Shown: positions 1 through 9,091 of the stretch, piece after piece | Layout of the letters: the number at the start of each line of letters is the position of its first letter | Position numbering within the stretch: position 1 is the first letter of the stretch | Assembly: GCF_018402695.1 (NCBI RefSeq) | Contig: NZ_JAGYIM010000024.1 | Span: 186,001-250,000 of the forward strand | From: Arsukibacterium sp. | GTDB taxonomy: Bacteria > Pseudomonadota > Gammaproteobacteria > Enterobacterales > Alteromonadaceae | DNA: 64,000 bases | Reading direction: 5' to 3' | The notes under the pieces: model-generated | The model's input: the letters and a program-made list of their open reading frames with translations, nothing else | Database searches by the model: none | Told to the model about the DNA's origin: nothing | Made by a program: the position numbers and the translations under genes

Positions 1-119
1 TATAACTGGTACAGCAGCAGTAACGGCGTGCTGCCAACCTGCCACTGCATATGATAAGCCAGTGGCAGTAAGGCAAAAGGCAGCAAGCCGGCGTAGCCCA
101 GGGTGTTGATCAGTTTCAT
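1..119 (-). CDS. DUF3429-like membrane protein (N-terminal fragment)
   Basis: The reading frame opens with ATG at 119-117 and runs off the window start, so only about 39 residues are visible. They begin MKLINTLGYAGLLPFALLPL and are strongly hydrophobic, fitting a first membrane helix. The LGYAGLLPF start resembles DUF3429 inner-membrane proteins of unknown function. The gene is co-directional with the downstream-reading sbtA-like gene, whose end lies 75 bases upstream. The family call rests on a short segment and is uncertain. Confidence 0.5.
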   Translation of the reverse strand, partial: MKLINTLGYAGLLPFALLPLAYHMQWQVGSTPLLLLYQL

Positions 120-194
120 GGTTTGTCCTTCGCTTTTTCGCTTGTACGGCCAAACAGCTGCTGCTGATCAGGTTACGCTGGCCTTCGTTGTTAG

Positions 195-1133
195 CTATAC
201 CCCCAGCAAGGCATTAATCCAGCTTAAATACAGTGGCAAGCCAATTAATACATTTAGCGGAAAGGTGACACCAAGCGCGGCCAATAAAGCCAGACCGATA
301 TCCGCTTCGGGTATCGCCGCCCGGATGGCGGCTGGTGCCGCTATGTAGGAGGCGCTTGCCATTAAGCCTGCCAGTACCAGAATGCTGCCACTGCTTAACC
401 CCAGCAGTAAACCCAGGCCAATACCAAACCAGGCCAGGACAAAGGGGGTAATTAAAGCAAACAGCATCAACCGCCACTGTTTTATTGGTAGCGGTGAGCA
501 TACTTTGGCCGTACACAGGCCCATTTCCAGTAAAAACAGTGCCAGCAGGGTACTGAAGCCGCCCATTAATACCGGGGTAATACCCGATAAACCGTCACTG
601 CCATAGATCCAGCCAATCAGCAAACCACCACCCAACAACAGCACTCCTCGGCTGGTCAGTGCTTCATGTAATATGGCCAGCGAGCCGGTTTTACCGCCGT
701 TAACATAACGATATAACCAGAGCATAGTGACAATGGCGGGCAGTTCCAGCAGTACCAGATATAAAGTGGTTTGTGGTTCCATTGGTAAATTATGCTGCAG
801 CGCCAGCGCCATCACGACTGCAAAGGTACCGGCACTGACCGAGCCATAATGGGCGGCCACGCTGGCAGCATTGGCGCTGCTTAGTTTTACCAGCCGGCGC
901 AGCAACGGATACAACACAAGCGGCAGCGCTACCCCTGTTGCGGCTATCAGGCCAAGCTCGGGTAAAATTGGCATCAGCGGTACACCGTGCAGTGCCATAC
1001 CGCCCTTTAAGCCCAGGGTCAGCATCAGTAAAATAGACAGGGTTTCATAAATAGGCAGCGGAACTTTTAAATCCGATTTGACTAAGCCGGCCAGCAGGCC
1101 GAGGGCAAAAAACGCAATGACAACATCAGGCAT
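195..1133 (-). CDS. SbtA-type sodium-dependent bicarbonate permease
   Basis: A 312-residue polytopic membrane protein with about ten hydrophobic segments and almost no soluble loops. Two halves each begin with similar helices, and the segments around residues 89-110 (ANAASVAAHYGSVSAGTFAV) and 255-275 (GLMASASYIAAPAAIRAAIP) match the conserved repeats of the SbtA (DUF897) family. In cyanobacteria SbtA imports bicarbonate with sodium; in heterotrophs the substrate is usually untested, so bicarbonate for anaplerotic carboxylation is an inference. The gene is transcribed away from a LysR-type regulator across a 141-base AT-rich gap containing a perfect inverted repeat. No SbtB-like PII partner is present. 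Confidence 0.85.
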   Translation of the reverse strand: MPDVVIAFFALGLLAGLVKSDLKVPLPIYETLSILLMLTLGLKGGMALHGVPLMPILPELGLIAATGVALPLVLYPLLRRLVKLSSANAASVAAHYGSVSAGTFAVVMALALQHNLPMEPQTTLYLVLLELPAIVTMLWLYRYVNGGKTGSLAILHEALTSRGVLLLGGGLLIGWIYGSDGLSGITPVLMGGFSTLLALFLLEMGLCTAKVCSPLPIKQWRLMLFALITPFVLAWFGIGLGLLLGLSSGSILVLAGLMASASYIAAPAAIRAAIPEADIGLALLAALGVTFPLNVLIGLPLYLSWINALLGV

Positions 1134-1212
1134 AGCAGGGCTCCGGTAACTAATCCCGCGCAGTGTGCCGAAAAAATGCCATACTGCATAATTAATAATA
1201 TAGGTTTGTTAT

Positions 1213-1228
1213 ATAGATATTTATCTAT
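1213..1228. promoter_or_regulatory. Inverted repeat in the sbtA/lysR divergent gap
   Basis: ATAGATA-TT-TATCTAT is a perfect inverted repeat with 7-base arms, lying between the divergent permease and LysR genes. LysR regulators commonly bind T-N11-A dyads in such gaps and control both genes. It ends 46 bases before the LysR start, which suits autoregulation. Binding is inferred from position only. Confidence 0.45.
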
Positions 1229-1274
1229 GGGGTGGTATGCTGCGCCCCATTAACAGTGATCAGAAGGCGGCATT

Positions 1275-2207
1275 ATGGATGTAAGGCAACTGAGTTTTCG
1301 CTTATTACAGGTGTATATCCGGGTGGTGCAGCTTGGCAGTATATCAGCGGCAGCACGGGCGCTGCATTTAACCCAGCCGACGGTATCGTTGCAATTAAAA
1401 AAACTGGCAGAAGTAGTAAATGAGCCGTTACTGCAGCACAGTAACCGCGCTGACAGCGGCAAAGGCCTGACGCCTACAGCGGCCGGCCAGGCGCTGTATC
1501 AGGCCGCTTGTGATGTGTTAAGCCGTTTTGACGATTTAAACAGTGAGTTAAGCGAACTGCATAGTGGCCGGCGCGGCAGTCTGAGCATTGCGGTAGTGAA
1601 TACGGCCCAGTATTTAATGCCACGAATACTGGGACCCTTCGACCGCCAGTATCCGCAACTGGAAGTCACCCTGCATATTGGCAACCGGGCGCAGATTTTA
1701 AACCGGTTCAGCCAGCAACTGGACGATATTTACCTGTTCAGCCATCCGCCAAGTGGCGAGCATGTTAGTGCCAGACCGATAGTGAAGAACCCGTTGCAAC
1801 TGATTGCCCCGCTGGATCACTGGGCGGCTGGCAAGCAGCTTACGTTTAGTCAGCTGAAACAGGAGCGTTTTATCCTGCGTGAACCCGGCAGCGCGACCCG
1901 GATGATGTTTGAAGCCTGGCTCAGCAGCCAGGGCATTGAGCTTAGCCACAGTATGCAGATTGAAAGTAACGAGGCTATCCGGCTTAGCGTGGCAGCCGGG
2001 CTGGGACTGTCGGTTATTTCCGGCCATACCTTACTGGAAGGGCGGGAAAAACTGGCAGTACTTAACGTTGCCGACTTTCCACTGCACAGTCACTGGTATC
2101 TGGTACGCAACGCCGATAAGCGTTTATCCTATGCTACACAATCGCTGATTAGTTTTATTGACAGCCACCTGGCAGAGTGTATTGAAGCTGAATGGCTACC
2201 GGATTGA
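1275..2207 (+). CDS. LysR-family transcriptional regulator
   Basis: A 310-residue LysR-type regulator. Residues about 5-65 form the winged helix-turn-helix (GSISAAARALHLTQPTVSLQLKKLAE), followed by a linker helix and a two-lobed substrate-binding domain from about residue 95. It resembles the CbbR/CmpR branch, which often controls carbon-fixation or bicarbonate genes, in line with its divergent pairing with the SbtA-type permease. The likely role is to control that permease in response to a carbon-status metabolite. The ATG start is preceded by AGAAGGCGG. The effector cannot be read from the sequence. Confidence 0.88.
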   Translation: MDVRQLSFRLLQVYIRVVQLGSISAAARALHLTQPTVSLQLKKLAEVVNEPLLQHSNRADSGKGLTPTAAGQALYQAACDVLSRFDDLNSELSELHSGRRGSLSIAVVNTAQYLMPRILGPFDRQYPQLEVTLHIGNRAQILNRFSQQLDDIYLFSHPPSGEHVSARPIVKNPLQLIAPLDHWAAGKQLTFSQLKQERFILREPGSATRMMFEAWLSSQGIELSHSMQIESNEAIRLSVAAGLGLSVISGHTLLEGREKLAVLNVADFPLHSHWYLVRNADKRLSYATQSLISFIDSHLAECIEAEWLPD

Positions 2208-2231
2208 GTGTTTACCCAAAAACGATACAAA

Positions 2232-2606
2232 TTAAGCGGAGGGTACAGTGTCAGAGCTGGCGTGTAACAGTTCCAGGCGCTCCTGCTCGGTTAATATACC
2301 GGTAAGAATGGTCCGGCGGCGTAGTTTTCGCATCCGCTCGCCGTCGTCCAGCAGTTCCCGCCGGAACAGTTCTGGCTGGTCAATACAATCAAGAATACTG
2401 TGCCAGTGAATATAGCCGCTGTGTCGCAGCTGGCCGGCCTGATAACGTTGCTCTAGTCGCTGGTAAATAGCTGGCAAGTGGCCGGGTTCGGCTAGTAACT
2501 TAGCAACCATCGCCTGATGCAGCAGTAAAATGTGTTTATCGGCAGCATCGAGTTGTTTACTGACAGGGCGGTTGCGCCCGGAGCGACGGGGTCTCACAAG
2601 GCGCAA
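2232..2606 (-). CDS. Conserved hypothetical protein
   Basis: A 124-residue, helix-rich, charged protein with no signal peptide or membrane segment. I do not recognise a named family. The N-terminus is very basic (MRLVRPRRSGRNRPV). The C-terminal part reads RKLRRRTILTGILTEQERLELL, a pattern I associate with small uncharacterised proteins of unknown role. It follows the DCC-family gene with a 13-base overlap in another frame, so the two are probably co-transcribed and translationally coupled. A later start is possible because the first 15 residues are low-complexity and overlap the neighbour. Confidence 0.6.
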   Translation of the reverse strand: MRLVRPRRSGRNRPVSKQLDAADKHILLLHQAMVAKLLAEPGHLPAIYQRLEQRYQAGQLRHSGYIHWHSILDCIDQPELFRRELLDDGERMRKLRRRTILTGILTEQERLELLHASSDTVPSA

Positions 2607-2941
2607 TTGCCATCAGAGCAGTTTGCCCGGCTGCGCGCCCACAGCCTGTAAGCTTTACCGGCCAGCCAGTAACAGGGGGCGAATCGTAGAAACGCCACCA
2701 GTTTGCGATAACCCGCCAGCTGCCAGTAATGCAGGCTGGCATCAATACCGATAATAAAATGATCCTGATCCCACAAATGGATTTGTTGCATCATTGCGCC
2801 TTTGCTGACCCCGGCAAAGCCGTTAAAGCCAGCTGCGCTGATATCGACCAGTTGCAGATGTGGGGTAAGTTTAGGTGCCAGGGCGCTGATTTCGCGCTGG
2901 CACAGCTTACAGCTGCCATCATAAAACAATTTTTTCATCAT
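2594..2941 (-). CDS. DCC-family thiol-disulfide oxidoreductase (DUF393)
   Basis: A 115-residue protein of the DCC family, named for the conserved Asp-Cys-Cys near the N-terminus; here residues 8-14 read DGSCKLC, giving a thioredoxin-like CxxC pair. Family members are predicted thiol-disulfide oxidoreductases, generally without known substrates. The C-terminal part (YWLAGKAYRLWARSR) has the aromatic helix typical of the family. It heads a two-gene unit with the unknown gene downstream. Confidence 0.85.
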   Translation of the reverse strand: MMKKLFYDGSCKLCQREISALAPKLTPHLQLVDISAAGFNGFAGVSKGAMMQQIHLWDQDHFIIGIDASLHYWQLAGYRKLVAFLRFAPCYWLAGKAYRLWARSRANCSDGNCAL

Positions 2942-2963
2942 CTGTTTTAGTTAAAAAGCGTTA

Positions 2964-2983
2964 TGGCACCTGTTACGGTGCCA
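2964..2983 (-). terminator. Hairpin downstream of the M1 aminopeptidase gene
   Basis: TGGCACC-TGTTAC-GGTGCCA forms a 7-bp stem with a 6-base loop. Read on the minus strand it lies about 30 bases past the aminopeptidase stop and is followed within 10 bases by a run of five T, giving a plausible but imperfect intrinsic terminator. Confidence 0.45.
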
Positions 2984-2989
2984 GCTGGT

Positions 2990-3013
2990 TTTAGATCAAT
3001 GTTTAGATCAATG
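2990..3013. repeat. Tandem 12-bp duplication
   Basis: TTTAGATCAATG occurs twice with no gap (2990-3001 and 3002-3013), immediately next to the stop codon of the M1 aminopeptidase gene. It looks like a slippage duplication in the 3-prime untranslated region. Confidence 0.8.
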
Positions 3014-4855
3014 TTACTTTTCCAGCAGCTCGTCGACGCTGCCCTGAGCCAGCGGGTGATAACCGGGGCGGGCTTTCTGGTAAACCGCCCGGGCAAAAGT
3101 CAGTCCTTCCGGCGTTGTCGCCAGTTGTTTATACAGCGGAATAATCAGTTTGCGCCGGCCAATGCTGACTAAGTATTGCTCCAGTTGCGGCATCACTTGC
3201 TGATAACCGGTTTTAAGCGCCAGTAAATACCAGGCATGGGCAATTTCGCTGTTGCTGGAGGTGGTCAGGCTGAAGCTGTTGTCGAGTGCTGCCATTTGTT
3301 CAGTACTGATACTCAGCGGCAGGTTATTGATAAAATACAGCCACTCGTGCACGGTCCAGCTGGCGGTCGGCAGGCTGCTCAGTTCAGTATTACCGGCCAG
3401 CCAGTTGCTGGCATGTTGCTCTACCTGATTAAACGCATCAGATTGTGGCGCAGGCGTGCTTGCTGGTAAACCGGGCTGGTAAATCCAGCTTTTGGCTTGC
3501 TCAAGCGATACCACGCCCGGGTGCTGTTGCAGCAGGTTGTTATCTAAGTAGTTAACAAAAGTTTCGGTATCAATGCTTTTAAAGGCGAAATCAGCAAAGT
3601 ACTGCCGCACGAACCGGTCGAATTTATCGCGGCCGAATTGTTGCTCCAGATACATTAAAAACAGCTGGCCTTTAGTGTAGGGCACACCACTGAACGCATC
3701 GTCCGGATCGCGGCCCTGCAGGTCAATATGCAGGATGCTGTCATTGGCACTTAATACTTTAAGTTCGTCCTGCAGCGCCTGCACCGATAATGACTGCTCC
3801 ATGACTGCGCGATCTTTACCAAATACCTGCTCCATAATCCGGTTTTCAACATAGGAGGTAAAGCCCTCATTTAACCAAAGATCACGCCAGGTAGCGTTGG
3901 TTACCAGATTGCCTGACCAGGAATGGGCCAGCTCGTGGGCGATAAGATTCACCAGGCTGCCGTCACCGGCCACCACGGTCGGGGTAATAAAGCTCAGCAC
4001 CGGGTTTTCCATGCCGCCAAACGGGAAGCTGGGCGGCAGAATCAGTAAATCGTAACGGCCCCAACGGTATTCGCCATACAGCTGTTCGGTAGCGTCAATC
4101 ATGGCCTGGGTGCTGGCAAACTCTTCGGCCGAGGCGTCAAGGATATAAGGCTCAGCATAAACGCCGGTTTGCTCGCTCATTGCTTTAAACTGCAAATCAC
4201 CGGCGGCGATGGCAATTAAATATGCCGGTATCGGTTGCGGCATATAAAACTGATAGTCGCCATCACGGGCGGTGGCCGGATCGTTCGGGGCGCTCATTAC
4301 CACCAGTACGTTGTCCGGGCTGTGAATGCGGGCGCTGTAGCTCATGCGTACGGCAGGCGTATCCTGGATCGGGATCCAGCTGCGGCCGTGAATGGCCTGA
4401 TTCTGACTGAACATAAAGGGGGTGGTTTTGCCGGCAGTTTGCTCGGGGCTTAACCACTGCAGTCCTGACGCTTCGGGTGCTGAGTTGTAATGAATACGCA
4501 GTTTTTGTGGCTGAAACGCCGGGCTGATCGTCAGTTTGCTGCCCAGTACCGGATCGCGCTGCGCCAGTTGAAAAGCGGCCTTGTGCCAGTTGCCTGCGCT
4601 ATCTTTGGCGTAAATACGGTCTATGTCTAAATCGCGCGTGTCCAGATGAATATTTTTTTCACCGTCAGTAAGCCAGTTTAGTTGCAAATCAGCAAAGCCG
4701 GTTAAGGTTTTCTGCTCGAAGTTAACCGTTAAGTCCAGATGCAGGTGGGTAACGGTTACCTGTTGATAATTGGCGTAAGTGTAGCTATCGCTGGCACTGT
4801 TAGCGGCCAGGCTGCATAGCAGCAGACTAAAGAGTAGTACAAAACGGCTGAGCAT
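3014..4855 (-). CDS. Secreted M1-family zinc aminopeptidase
   Basis: A 613-residue metallopeptidase of the leukotriene A4 hydrolase/cold-active aminopeptidase type. Residues 1-21 are a Sec signal peptide ending in AANSAS, so it acts in the periplasm or outside. The N-terminal beta domain is followed by the substrate-anchoring GGMEN motif (about 280-284) and zinc site HELAH (307-311) with the third ligand E330 in NEGF, the HExxH-X18-E spacing of M1 enzymes. The C-terminal helical part has the length expected for the LTA4H subgroup. It should trim N-terminal residues from imported or extracellular peptides. It stands alone between an unlinked upstream gene and a tandem repeat downstream. Confidence 0.92.
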   Translation of the reverse strand: MLSRFVLLFSLLLCSLAANSASDSYTYANYQQVTVTHLHLDLTVNFEQKTLTGFADLQLNWLTDGEKNIHLDTRDLDIDRIYAKDSAGNWHKAAFQLAQRDPVLGSKLTISPAFQPQKLRIHYNSAPEASGLQWLSPEQTAGKTTPFMFSQNQAIHGRSWIPIQDTPAVRMSYSARIHSPDNVLVVMSAPNDPATARDGDYQFYMPQPIPAYLIAIAAGDLQFKAMSEQTGVYAEPYILDASAEEFASTQAMIDATEQLYGEYRWGRYDLLILPPSFPFGGMENPVLSFITPTVVAGDGSLVNLIAHELAHSWSGNLVTNATWRDLWLNEGFTSYVENRIMEQVFGKDRAVMEQSLSVQALQDELKVLSANDSILHIDLQGRDPDDAFSGVPYTKGQLFLMYLEQQFGRDKFDRFVRQYFADFAFKSIDTETFVNYLDNNLLQQHPGVVSLEQAKSWIYQPGLPASTPAPQSDAFNQVEQHASNWLAGNTELSSLPTASWTVHEWLYFINNLPLSISTEQMAALDNSFSLTTSSNSEIAHAWYLLALKTGYQQVMPQLEQYLVSIGRRKLIIPLYKQLATTPEGLTFARAVYQKARPGYHPLAQGSVDELLEK

Positions 4856-4952
4856 AATTTGTCCTTAAACGGGGTGTAGTTGGCCAGTGTAATACTAAAG
4901 ATGCGCCAGGCAAAGTTCATCCTGGCGGGGGGCCTGACTTGTAACCTGCTGA

Positions 4953-4974
4953 GGCTTTCGCTATGTTGAAAGCC
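4953..4974. promoter_or_regulatory. Inverted repeat upstream of the DUF2254 gene
   Basis: GGCTTTC-8 bases-GAAAGCC is a perfect 7-bp inverted repeat 26 bases before the DUF2254 start. It could be a hairpin in the leader or an operator; nothing else decides between these. Confidence 0.3.
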
Positions 4975-5000
4975 ATGTCGGCAAGCGAAAGGACTGCAAT

Positions 5001-6242
5001 ATGTTATCTAAATGGGGCTGGCAACTGCTGCAGTTAAGCCGCAAGCTGTGGGTGCGTACATCACTTATCACCTTACTGGCACTGATCACACCTGGCCTGG
5101 CGGTACTGCTAAAAGACGTTATTCCTGACAGCCTGGGAGGCGCTATTGGCAGCGATGCTGCCGAAAAAATCCTGACCATACTGGCAACCAGTATGCTGAC
5201 GGTAACCACCTTCTCACTCAGTGTGATGGTCGCCGCGTTTAACGCCGCCTCTACCGGCGTATCGCCGCGGGCAACCCGCTTGTTAATGGACGATAGTACT
5301 ACCCAGAACGCATTAGCCACTTTTATTGGTTCTTTTTTGTATAGCATTGTTGGCATTGTATTGTTAAGTGCTGATGTATATGGCGAAAGTGGCCGGGTAG
5401 TATTGTTTTTTATGACTATCGGCGTGATTTTACTGATCGTGGTGACGATCTTAATCTGGATAGAGCACTTGTCGGGCCTGGGCCGGGTAGGTGAAACTGC
5501 CAACCGGGTGGAAGATGAGGCCTATCGTGCCGTAAAGCGCTGCGAGCATCACCCCTGGCTGGATGCTAATCAGTTGAACGATTTGGCCGATATTCCAAAC
5601 GATGCAAAGGCCGTGTGCACCAGCGAGATAGGCTATATCCAACATATTGATATTAAAGCGCTGGATGAATGGGCGGAACAGCACAAATGTAAGTTATATA
5701 TCAGCAGCCTGCCGGGGGCTTTTGTTCATAAAGACCGGCCATTAGTGTGGCTGGAAGGTAGCAATACTCAGCCAGACAAGCAGCTACTGGCCGCATTTTC
5801 TATCAGCGACTATCGCAGCTATGATCAGGACCCTCGGTTTGGCATGATGGTACTTGCCGAAATTGCCTCTAAAGCTTTATCGCCGGGGATTAATGACCCG
5901 GGCACGGCGATTGAAATTATTGGCCGTGGGGTCAGAGTACTGAGCAACTGGCCACCGGAAAATTGTCAGAGCGAGGTAAAATATTCACGGGTGTGGGCAC
6001 CGGAAGTGAAACTGGATGATCTGTTTGATGACTTTTTTACGTCAATTGCCCGCGATGGCGCGGCCAACATTGAAGTGCAGATAAGGTTACAAAAAGCTTT
6101 TCTGGCCCTGGCCGGGTATGGCGCGGCATTTAAACGTTGTGCCAGAGCGCACGCCGCTGCGGCATTGGCCCGGGCGGAGCTGGCAATCAGCTATCAACCG
6201 GATATTGATTTGCTGCAGCAGCTGAATAAACAATTAACTTAA
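5001..6242 (+). CDS. DUF2254 inner-membrane protein
   Basis: A 413-residue protein matching the DUF2254 family of predicted membrane proteins of unknown function. Four hydrophobic segments lie in the first 155 residues (about 20-38, 55-80, 105-125, 133-152); the segment TTFSLSVMVAAFNAAS and the later GINDPGTA are typical of the family. The remaining two thirds is a soluble domain. AAAGGA stands at a good distance before the ATG. It ends convergent with the TetR-like gene one base away, with no room for a terminator. Confidence 0.8.
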   Translation: MLSKWGWQLLQLSRKLWVRTSLITLLALITPGLAVLLKDVIPDSLGGAIGSDAAEKILTILATSMLTVTTFSLSVMVAAFNAASTGVSPRATRLLMDDSTTQNALATFIGSFLYSIVGIVLLSADVYGESGRVVLFFMTIGVILLIVVTILIWIEHLSGLGRVGETANRVEDEAYRAVKRCEHHPWLDANQLNDLADIPNDAKAVCTSEIGYIQHIDIKALDEWAEQHKCKLYISSLPGAFVHKDRPLVWLEGSNTQPDKQLLAAFSISDYRSYDQDPRFGMMVLAEIASKALSPGINDPGTAIEIIGRGVRVLSNWPPENCQSEVKYSRVWAPEVKLDDLFDDFFTSIARDGAANIEVQIRLQKAFLALAGYGAAFKRCARAHAAAALARAELAISYQPDIDLLQQLNKQLT

Positions 6243-6243
6243 G

Positions 6244-6801
6244 TTAGCGGCAAAGCCCCAGGTGGTTAAAGGTAGTAATGGCAGCTTTTAGCCGCTTCAG
6301 GCTGCGGGTTTGCTCTGGCGAGCTGTCGTAAAGCCAGCCGATAAATACCGTGGTAAACAGCGCGCTTAGCGCCAGCTCCTGGGCAATCCGTTTGCCGCCA
6401 TTGGCCTGCAGACCGGCCAGTTCACGCAACCACTGCACGGTACGGCTTATCCGCAGCAATGCCGCCGCCTGTAAATGAACATGACCCGGCTCCAGCTTGT
6501 AATATAGCATTTGCCGGGTAAGTTGCTGGTAAGGCGCTAACGCATTTAACCAGCTGCGAATGGCCAGCTCAAGCTTCTCCGCCGCATCGCTGGCGCCTGA
6601 CAACTCAGTGTTAAGCATCGCCTGGTCAGCCCGGTCAAACCAGGCATCCGCCAATTCATCTTTTTGTTTAACGACTTTTGCCAGCTCAGCCACACTAATA
6701 TTTAAACTATTGGCCAGCGTAGTTAGCTGTAACCCTTCCCAGCCGGTATGCTCGGCCAGTAGTAAAGCCTGGTCAACCAGCGATTGTTTATTCACAGGCA
6801 T
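6244..6801 (-). CDS. TetR/COQ9-like transcriptional regulator
   Basis: A 185-residue all-helical protein whose first 50 residues fit a TetR-type helix-turn-helix (ALLLAEHTGWEGLQLTTLAN, then SVAELAKVVKQKDELADAWF). The C-terminal domain resembles the COQ9-like ligand-binding fold seen in some such regulators. The ATG at 6801 was chosen over an upstream GTG at 6816 because GAGG lies before it. The target is unknown; the only convergent neighbour is the DUF2254 gene. Confidence 0.7.
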   Translation of the reverse strand: MPVNKQSLVDQALLLAEHTGWEGLQLTTLANSLNISVAELAKVVKQKDELADAWFDRADQAMLNTELSGASDAAEKLELAIRSWLNALAPYQQLTRQMLYYKLEPGHVHLQAAALLRISRTVQWLRELAGLQANGGKRIAQELALSALFTTVFIGWLYDSSPEQTRSLKRLKAAITTFNHLGLCR

Positions 6802-6938
6802 TACTATTTGCCTCACTGATTAATTAAATCACTGTTTAAGTATAGTTGCCTGCTCGGCGCGATGTTAAAAGATGGCTTGTTATTGCAAAAGGCTTTGGGT
6901 ATGTTGACGACATTGCGTAGTTATCCGGTGTTGCTGTC

Positions 6939-7979
6939 ATGTCCGATTTTCCCACTTATAAACTTACTGAATTCAGCCACGGTGCCGGTTGTGGCTGTAA
7001 AATTTCACCGCAAATACTGGATACCATCCTTAAAACTAATACTAATTTTACCGACGGTAAACTGCTGGTAGGCAATAGCAACAAAGACGACGCCGCGGCT
7101 TATGATCTGGGTGACGGCACTGCTCTGTTAAGTACTACCGACTTTTTTATGCCCATCGTCGATGATGCGTTTGACTTTGGCCGCATTGCCGCAACCAATG
7201 CGATTAGTGATATTTATGCTATGGGTGGCCAGCCGCTAATGGCTATTGCTATTTTAGGCTGGCCGGTCAGTAAACTGCCGCCGGAATTAGCGCAACAGGT
7301 ACTGGAAGGCGCCCGCCATACCTGCAAACAAGCCGGTATTATGTTAGCGGGCGGCCATAGTATTGATGCCCCAGAGCCGATATTTGGTTTGGCGGTTAGT
7401 GGCCGGGTGGCGATAAGCCAGTTAAAACGCAATGACACTGCCAAAGCGGGTGACCGGTTGTATCTTACTAAACCGCTGGGGGTGGGCATTTTAACCACGG
7501 CCCAAAAGCAGAAGAAACTTAATACAGAACATGTCACGCTGGCACGGGATAGCATGGTGCAGTTAAACCGGATCGGCGCAGAGATAGCCGGGCTGCCCGG
7601 CGTGCATGCTATGACTGACGTTACAGGTTTTGGTTTGCTGGGACATCTAATGGAAATGTGTGAAGGCAGTGACGTAGATGCGATACTCGATGGTGCGGCG
7701 ATACCAACGTTACCTTATGTGGCTGATTATATCGCTCAGGGCTGCATTCCTGGCGGTACGGGCCGCAATTTTGCCAGCTACGGCGCTAAAGTTTCACCAC
7801 TGACACTACAGCAGCAGGCATTGCTGTGCGATCCGCAAACCAGCGGCGGGTTGTTACTGGCCGTTAGTCCTGATGCGGCAACGGCTTTAAATGATATCGC
7901 CTTAGCGTACGATTTAGTGTTGCAGCCAATCGGTAAGCTGACTACGCGGGGCAAAGGCCACCGCATTAATGTGGCTTAA
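6939..7979 (+). CDS. selD: Selenide, water dikinase (SelD)
   Basis: A 346-residue selenophosphate synthetase, which makes selenophosphate from selenide and ATP. The active-site loop HGAGCGCK holds the catalytic Cys18 and Lys21, so this is the cysteine and not the selenocysteine form. Glycine-rich nucleotide-binding segments and [10 protein letters not shown] follow in the usual order of the PurM-like fold. Its stop overlaps the start of mnmH (TAATG), marking a tight two-gene operon. With mnmH as partner and no selA, selB or tRNA-Sec in the window, the visible use of selenium is tRNA modification. Confidence 0.97.
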   Translation: MSDFPTYKLTEFSHGAGCGCKISPQILDTILKTNTNFTDGKLLVGNSNKDDAAAYDLGDGTALLSTTDFFMPIVDDAFDFGRIAATNAISDIYAMGGQPLMAIAILGWPVSKLPPELAQQVLEGARHTCKQAGIMLAGGHSIDAPEPIFGLAVSGRVAISQLKRNDTAKAGDRLYLTKPLGVGILTTAQKQKKLNTEHVTLARDSMVQLNRIGAEIAGLPGVHAMTDVTGFGLLGHLMEMCEGSDVDAILDGAAIPTLPYVADYIAQGCIPGGTGRNFASYGAKVSPLTLQQQALLCDPQTSGGLLLAVSPDAATALNDIALAYDLVLQPIGKLTTRGKGHRINVA

Positions 7980-9091
7980 TGGCAATATTAATGGCTTTCG
8001 ACTTACCGCTGGCAGATAATTATCTGCAAATACTGCGGCAGCAGCTGCCACTGCTTGACTTGCGGGCACCGGCAGAATTTAGCCGCGGTGCCTTTACCGG
8101 CAGTGTAAACCTGCCATTAATGACGGATGATGAGCGTGCGGCCGTTGGCACCTGTTACAAGCAGCAGGGACAGCAGGCGGCCATTACGCTTGGCCATCAA
8201 CTGGTGCAAGGTGAAGTAAAGGCAAGCAGGGTAGAGGCCTGGCGCAGTTTTGCACTAAGGCAACCAGATGGTCTGCTGTACTGCGCTCGTGGCGGCCTGC
8301 GCTCGCAAATTGCCCAGCAATGGCTGGCTGATGCCGGGGTGATATACCCCAGAGTGAAAGGCGGCTTTAAAGCGTTGCGCCAGGCCGCCATTAGTGTCAT
8401 TACTGAGGCCGCCAGCCAACCCGTGCTATTGCTGGCCGGGCCAACCGGCAGCGGTAAAACCCGCTTGTTACGCCAGTTACAGGCGGTAGATTTAGAGGCG
8501 CTGGCCAATCATCGCGGGTCGGCCTTTGGCCGTAAGTTAGCCGCACAACCCTCACAGATCCGCTTTGAAAACGACCTGGCCAGTTCGCTATTGCACGTGC
8601 AGGCTGATCATCCCCCCTATTTACTGCTGGAAGATGAAAGCCTGCTAATTGGCCAGCGTAATATTCCGCATAGCTTGTTTCAGACCATGCAGCGCAGTCC
8701 GTTATTGCTGCTTGATGAGCCACTTCAGGACCGGATTGAAGTAATACTTCAGGATTACATTATCGATTTACTGGACGAAGCCATTAGCTTAAATGCTGAG
8801 CAGGGCTTCGCTCAGTTCAGCAGCATGTTGCAACAGGCAATGGCCCGTATTCGAAAGCGTTTAGGTGGGGCACTCTACAGCGAGCTAAACACGCTGCTCT
8901 GCCAGGCATTAACCAGCCAACAGCGCAGCGGTGAAATCAGTTTACATCGCCAGTGGATAATGCGGTTATTAACCGACTATTATGACCCGATGTACCAGTA
9001 CCAACTGAACAAGCGCGACTTGCCGGTACTGATGCAGGGAAATGCCAGCGAGCTTAGCCAGTGGTGGCAGCAACAACTTACCGCCAGTTAA
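7979..9091 (+). CDS. mnmH: tRNA 2-selenouridine synthase (MnmH/SelU)
   Basis: A 370-residue enzyme that replaces sulfur by selenium in 2-thiouridine-34 of tRNA-Lys, -Glu and -Gln using selenophosphate, via a geranylated intermediate. An N-terminal rhodanese domain carries the catalytic Cys102 in [11 protein letters not shown], and a C-terminal P-loop domain carries GPTGSGKT at about 154-161. The length is close to the E. coli protein. The start overlaps the selD stop by one base; a second ATG four codons later is possible. The 3-prime end overlaps the convergent chemoreceptor gene by four bases. Confidence 0.96.
   Translation: MAILMAFDLPLADNYLQILRQQLPLLDLRAPAEFSRGAFTGSVNLPLMTDDERAAVGTCYKQQGQQAAITLGHQLVQGEVKASRVEAWRSFALRQPDGLLYCARGGLRSQIAQQWLADAGVIYPRVKGGFKALRQAAISVITEAASQPVLLLAGPTGSGKTRLLRQLQAVDLEALANHRGSAFGRKLAAQPSQIRFENDLASSLLHVQADHPPYLLLEDESLLIGQRNIPHSLFQTMQRSPLLLLDEPLQDRIEVILQDYIIDLLDEAISLNAEQGFAQFSSMLQQAMARIRKRLGGALYSELNTLLCQALTSQQRSGEISLHRQWIMRLLTDYYDPMYQYQLNKRDLPVLMQGNASELSQWWQQQLTAS

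Noticed and set aside
2232-2941. Toxin-antitoxin module made of the small unknown gene and the DCC gene
   Set aside because: DCC proteins are oxidoreductases and the unknown protein has no recognised toxin or antitoxin fold.
6980-7005. Possible selenocysteine codon in selD
   Set aside because: The active-site codon reads Cys (TGT), with no in-frame TGA.
6862-7071. ORF overlapping the start of selD in another frame
   Set aside because: It runs through the conserved SelD N-terminus and shows no family features.
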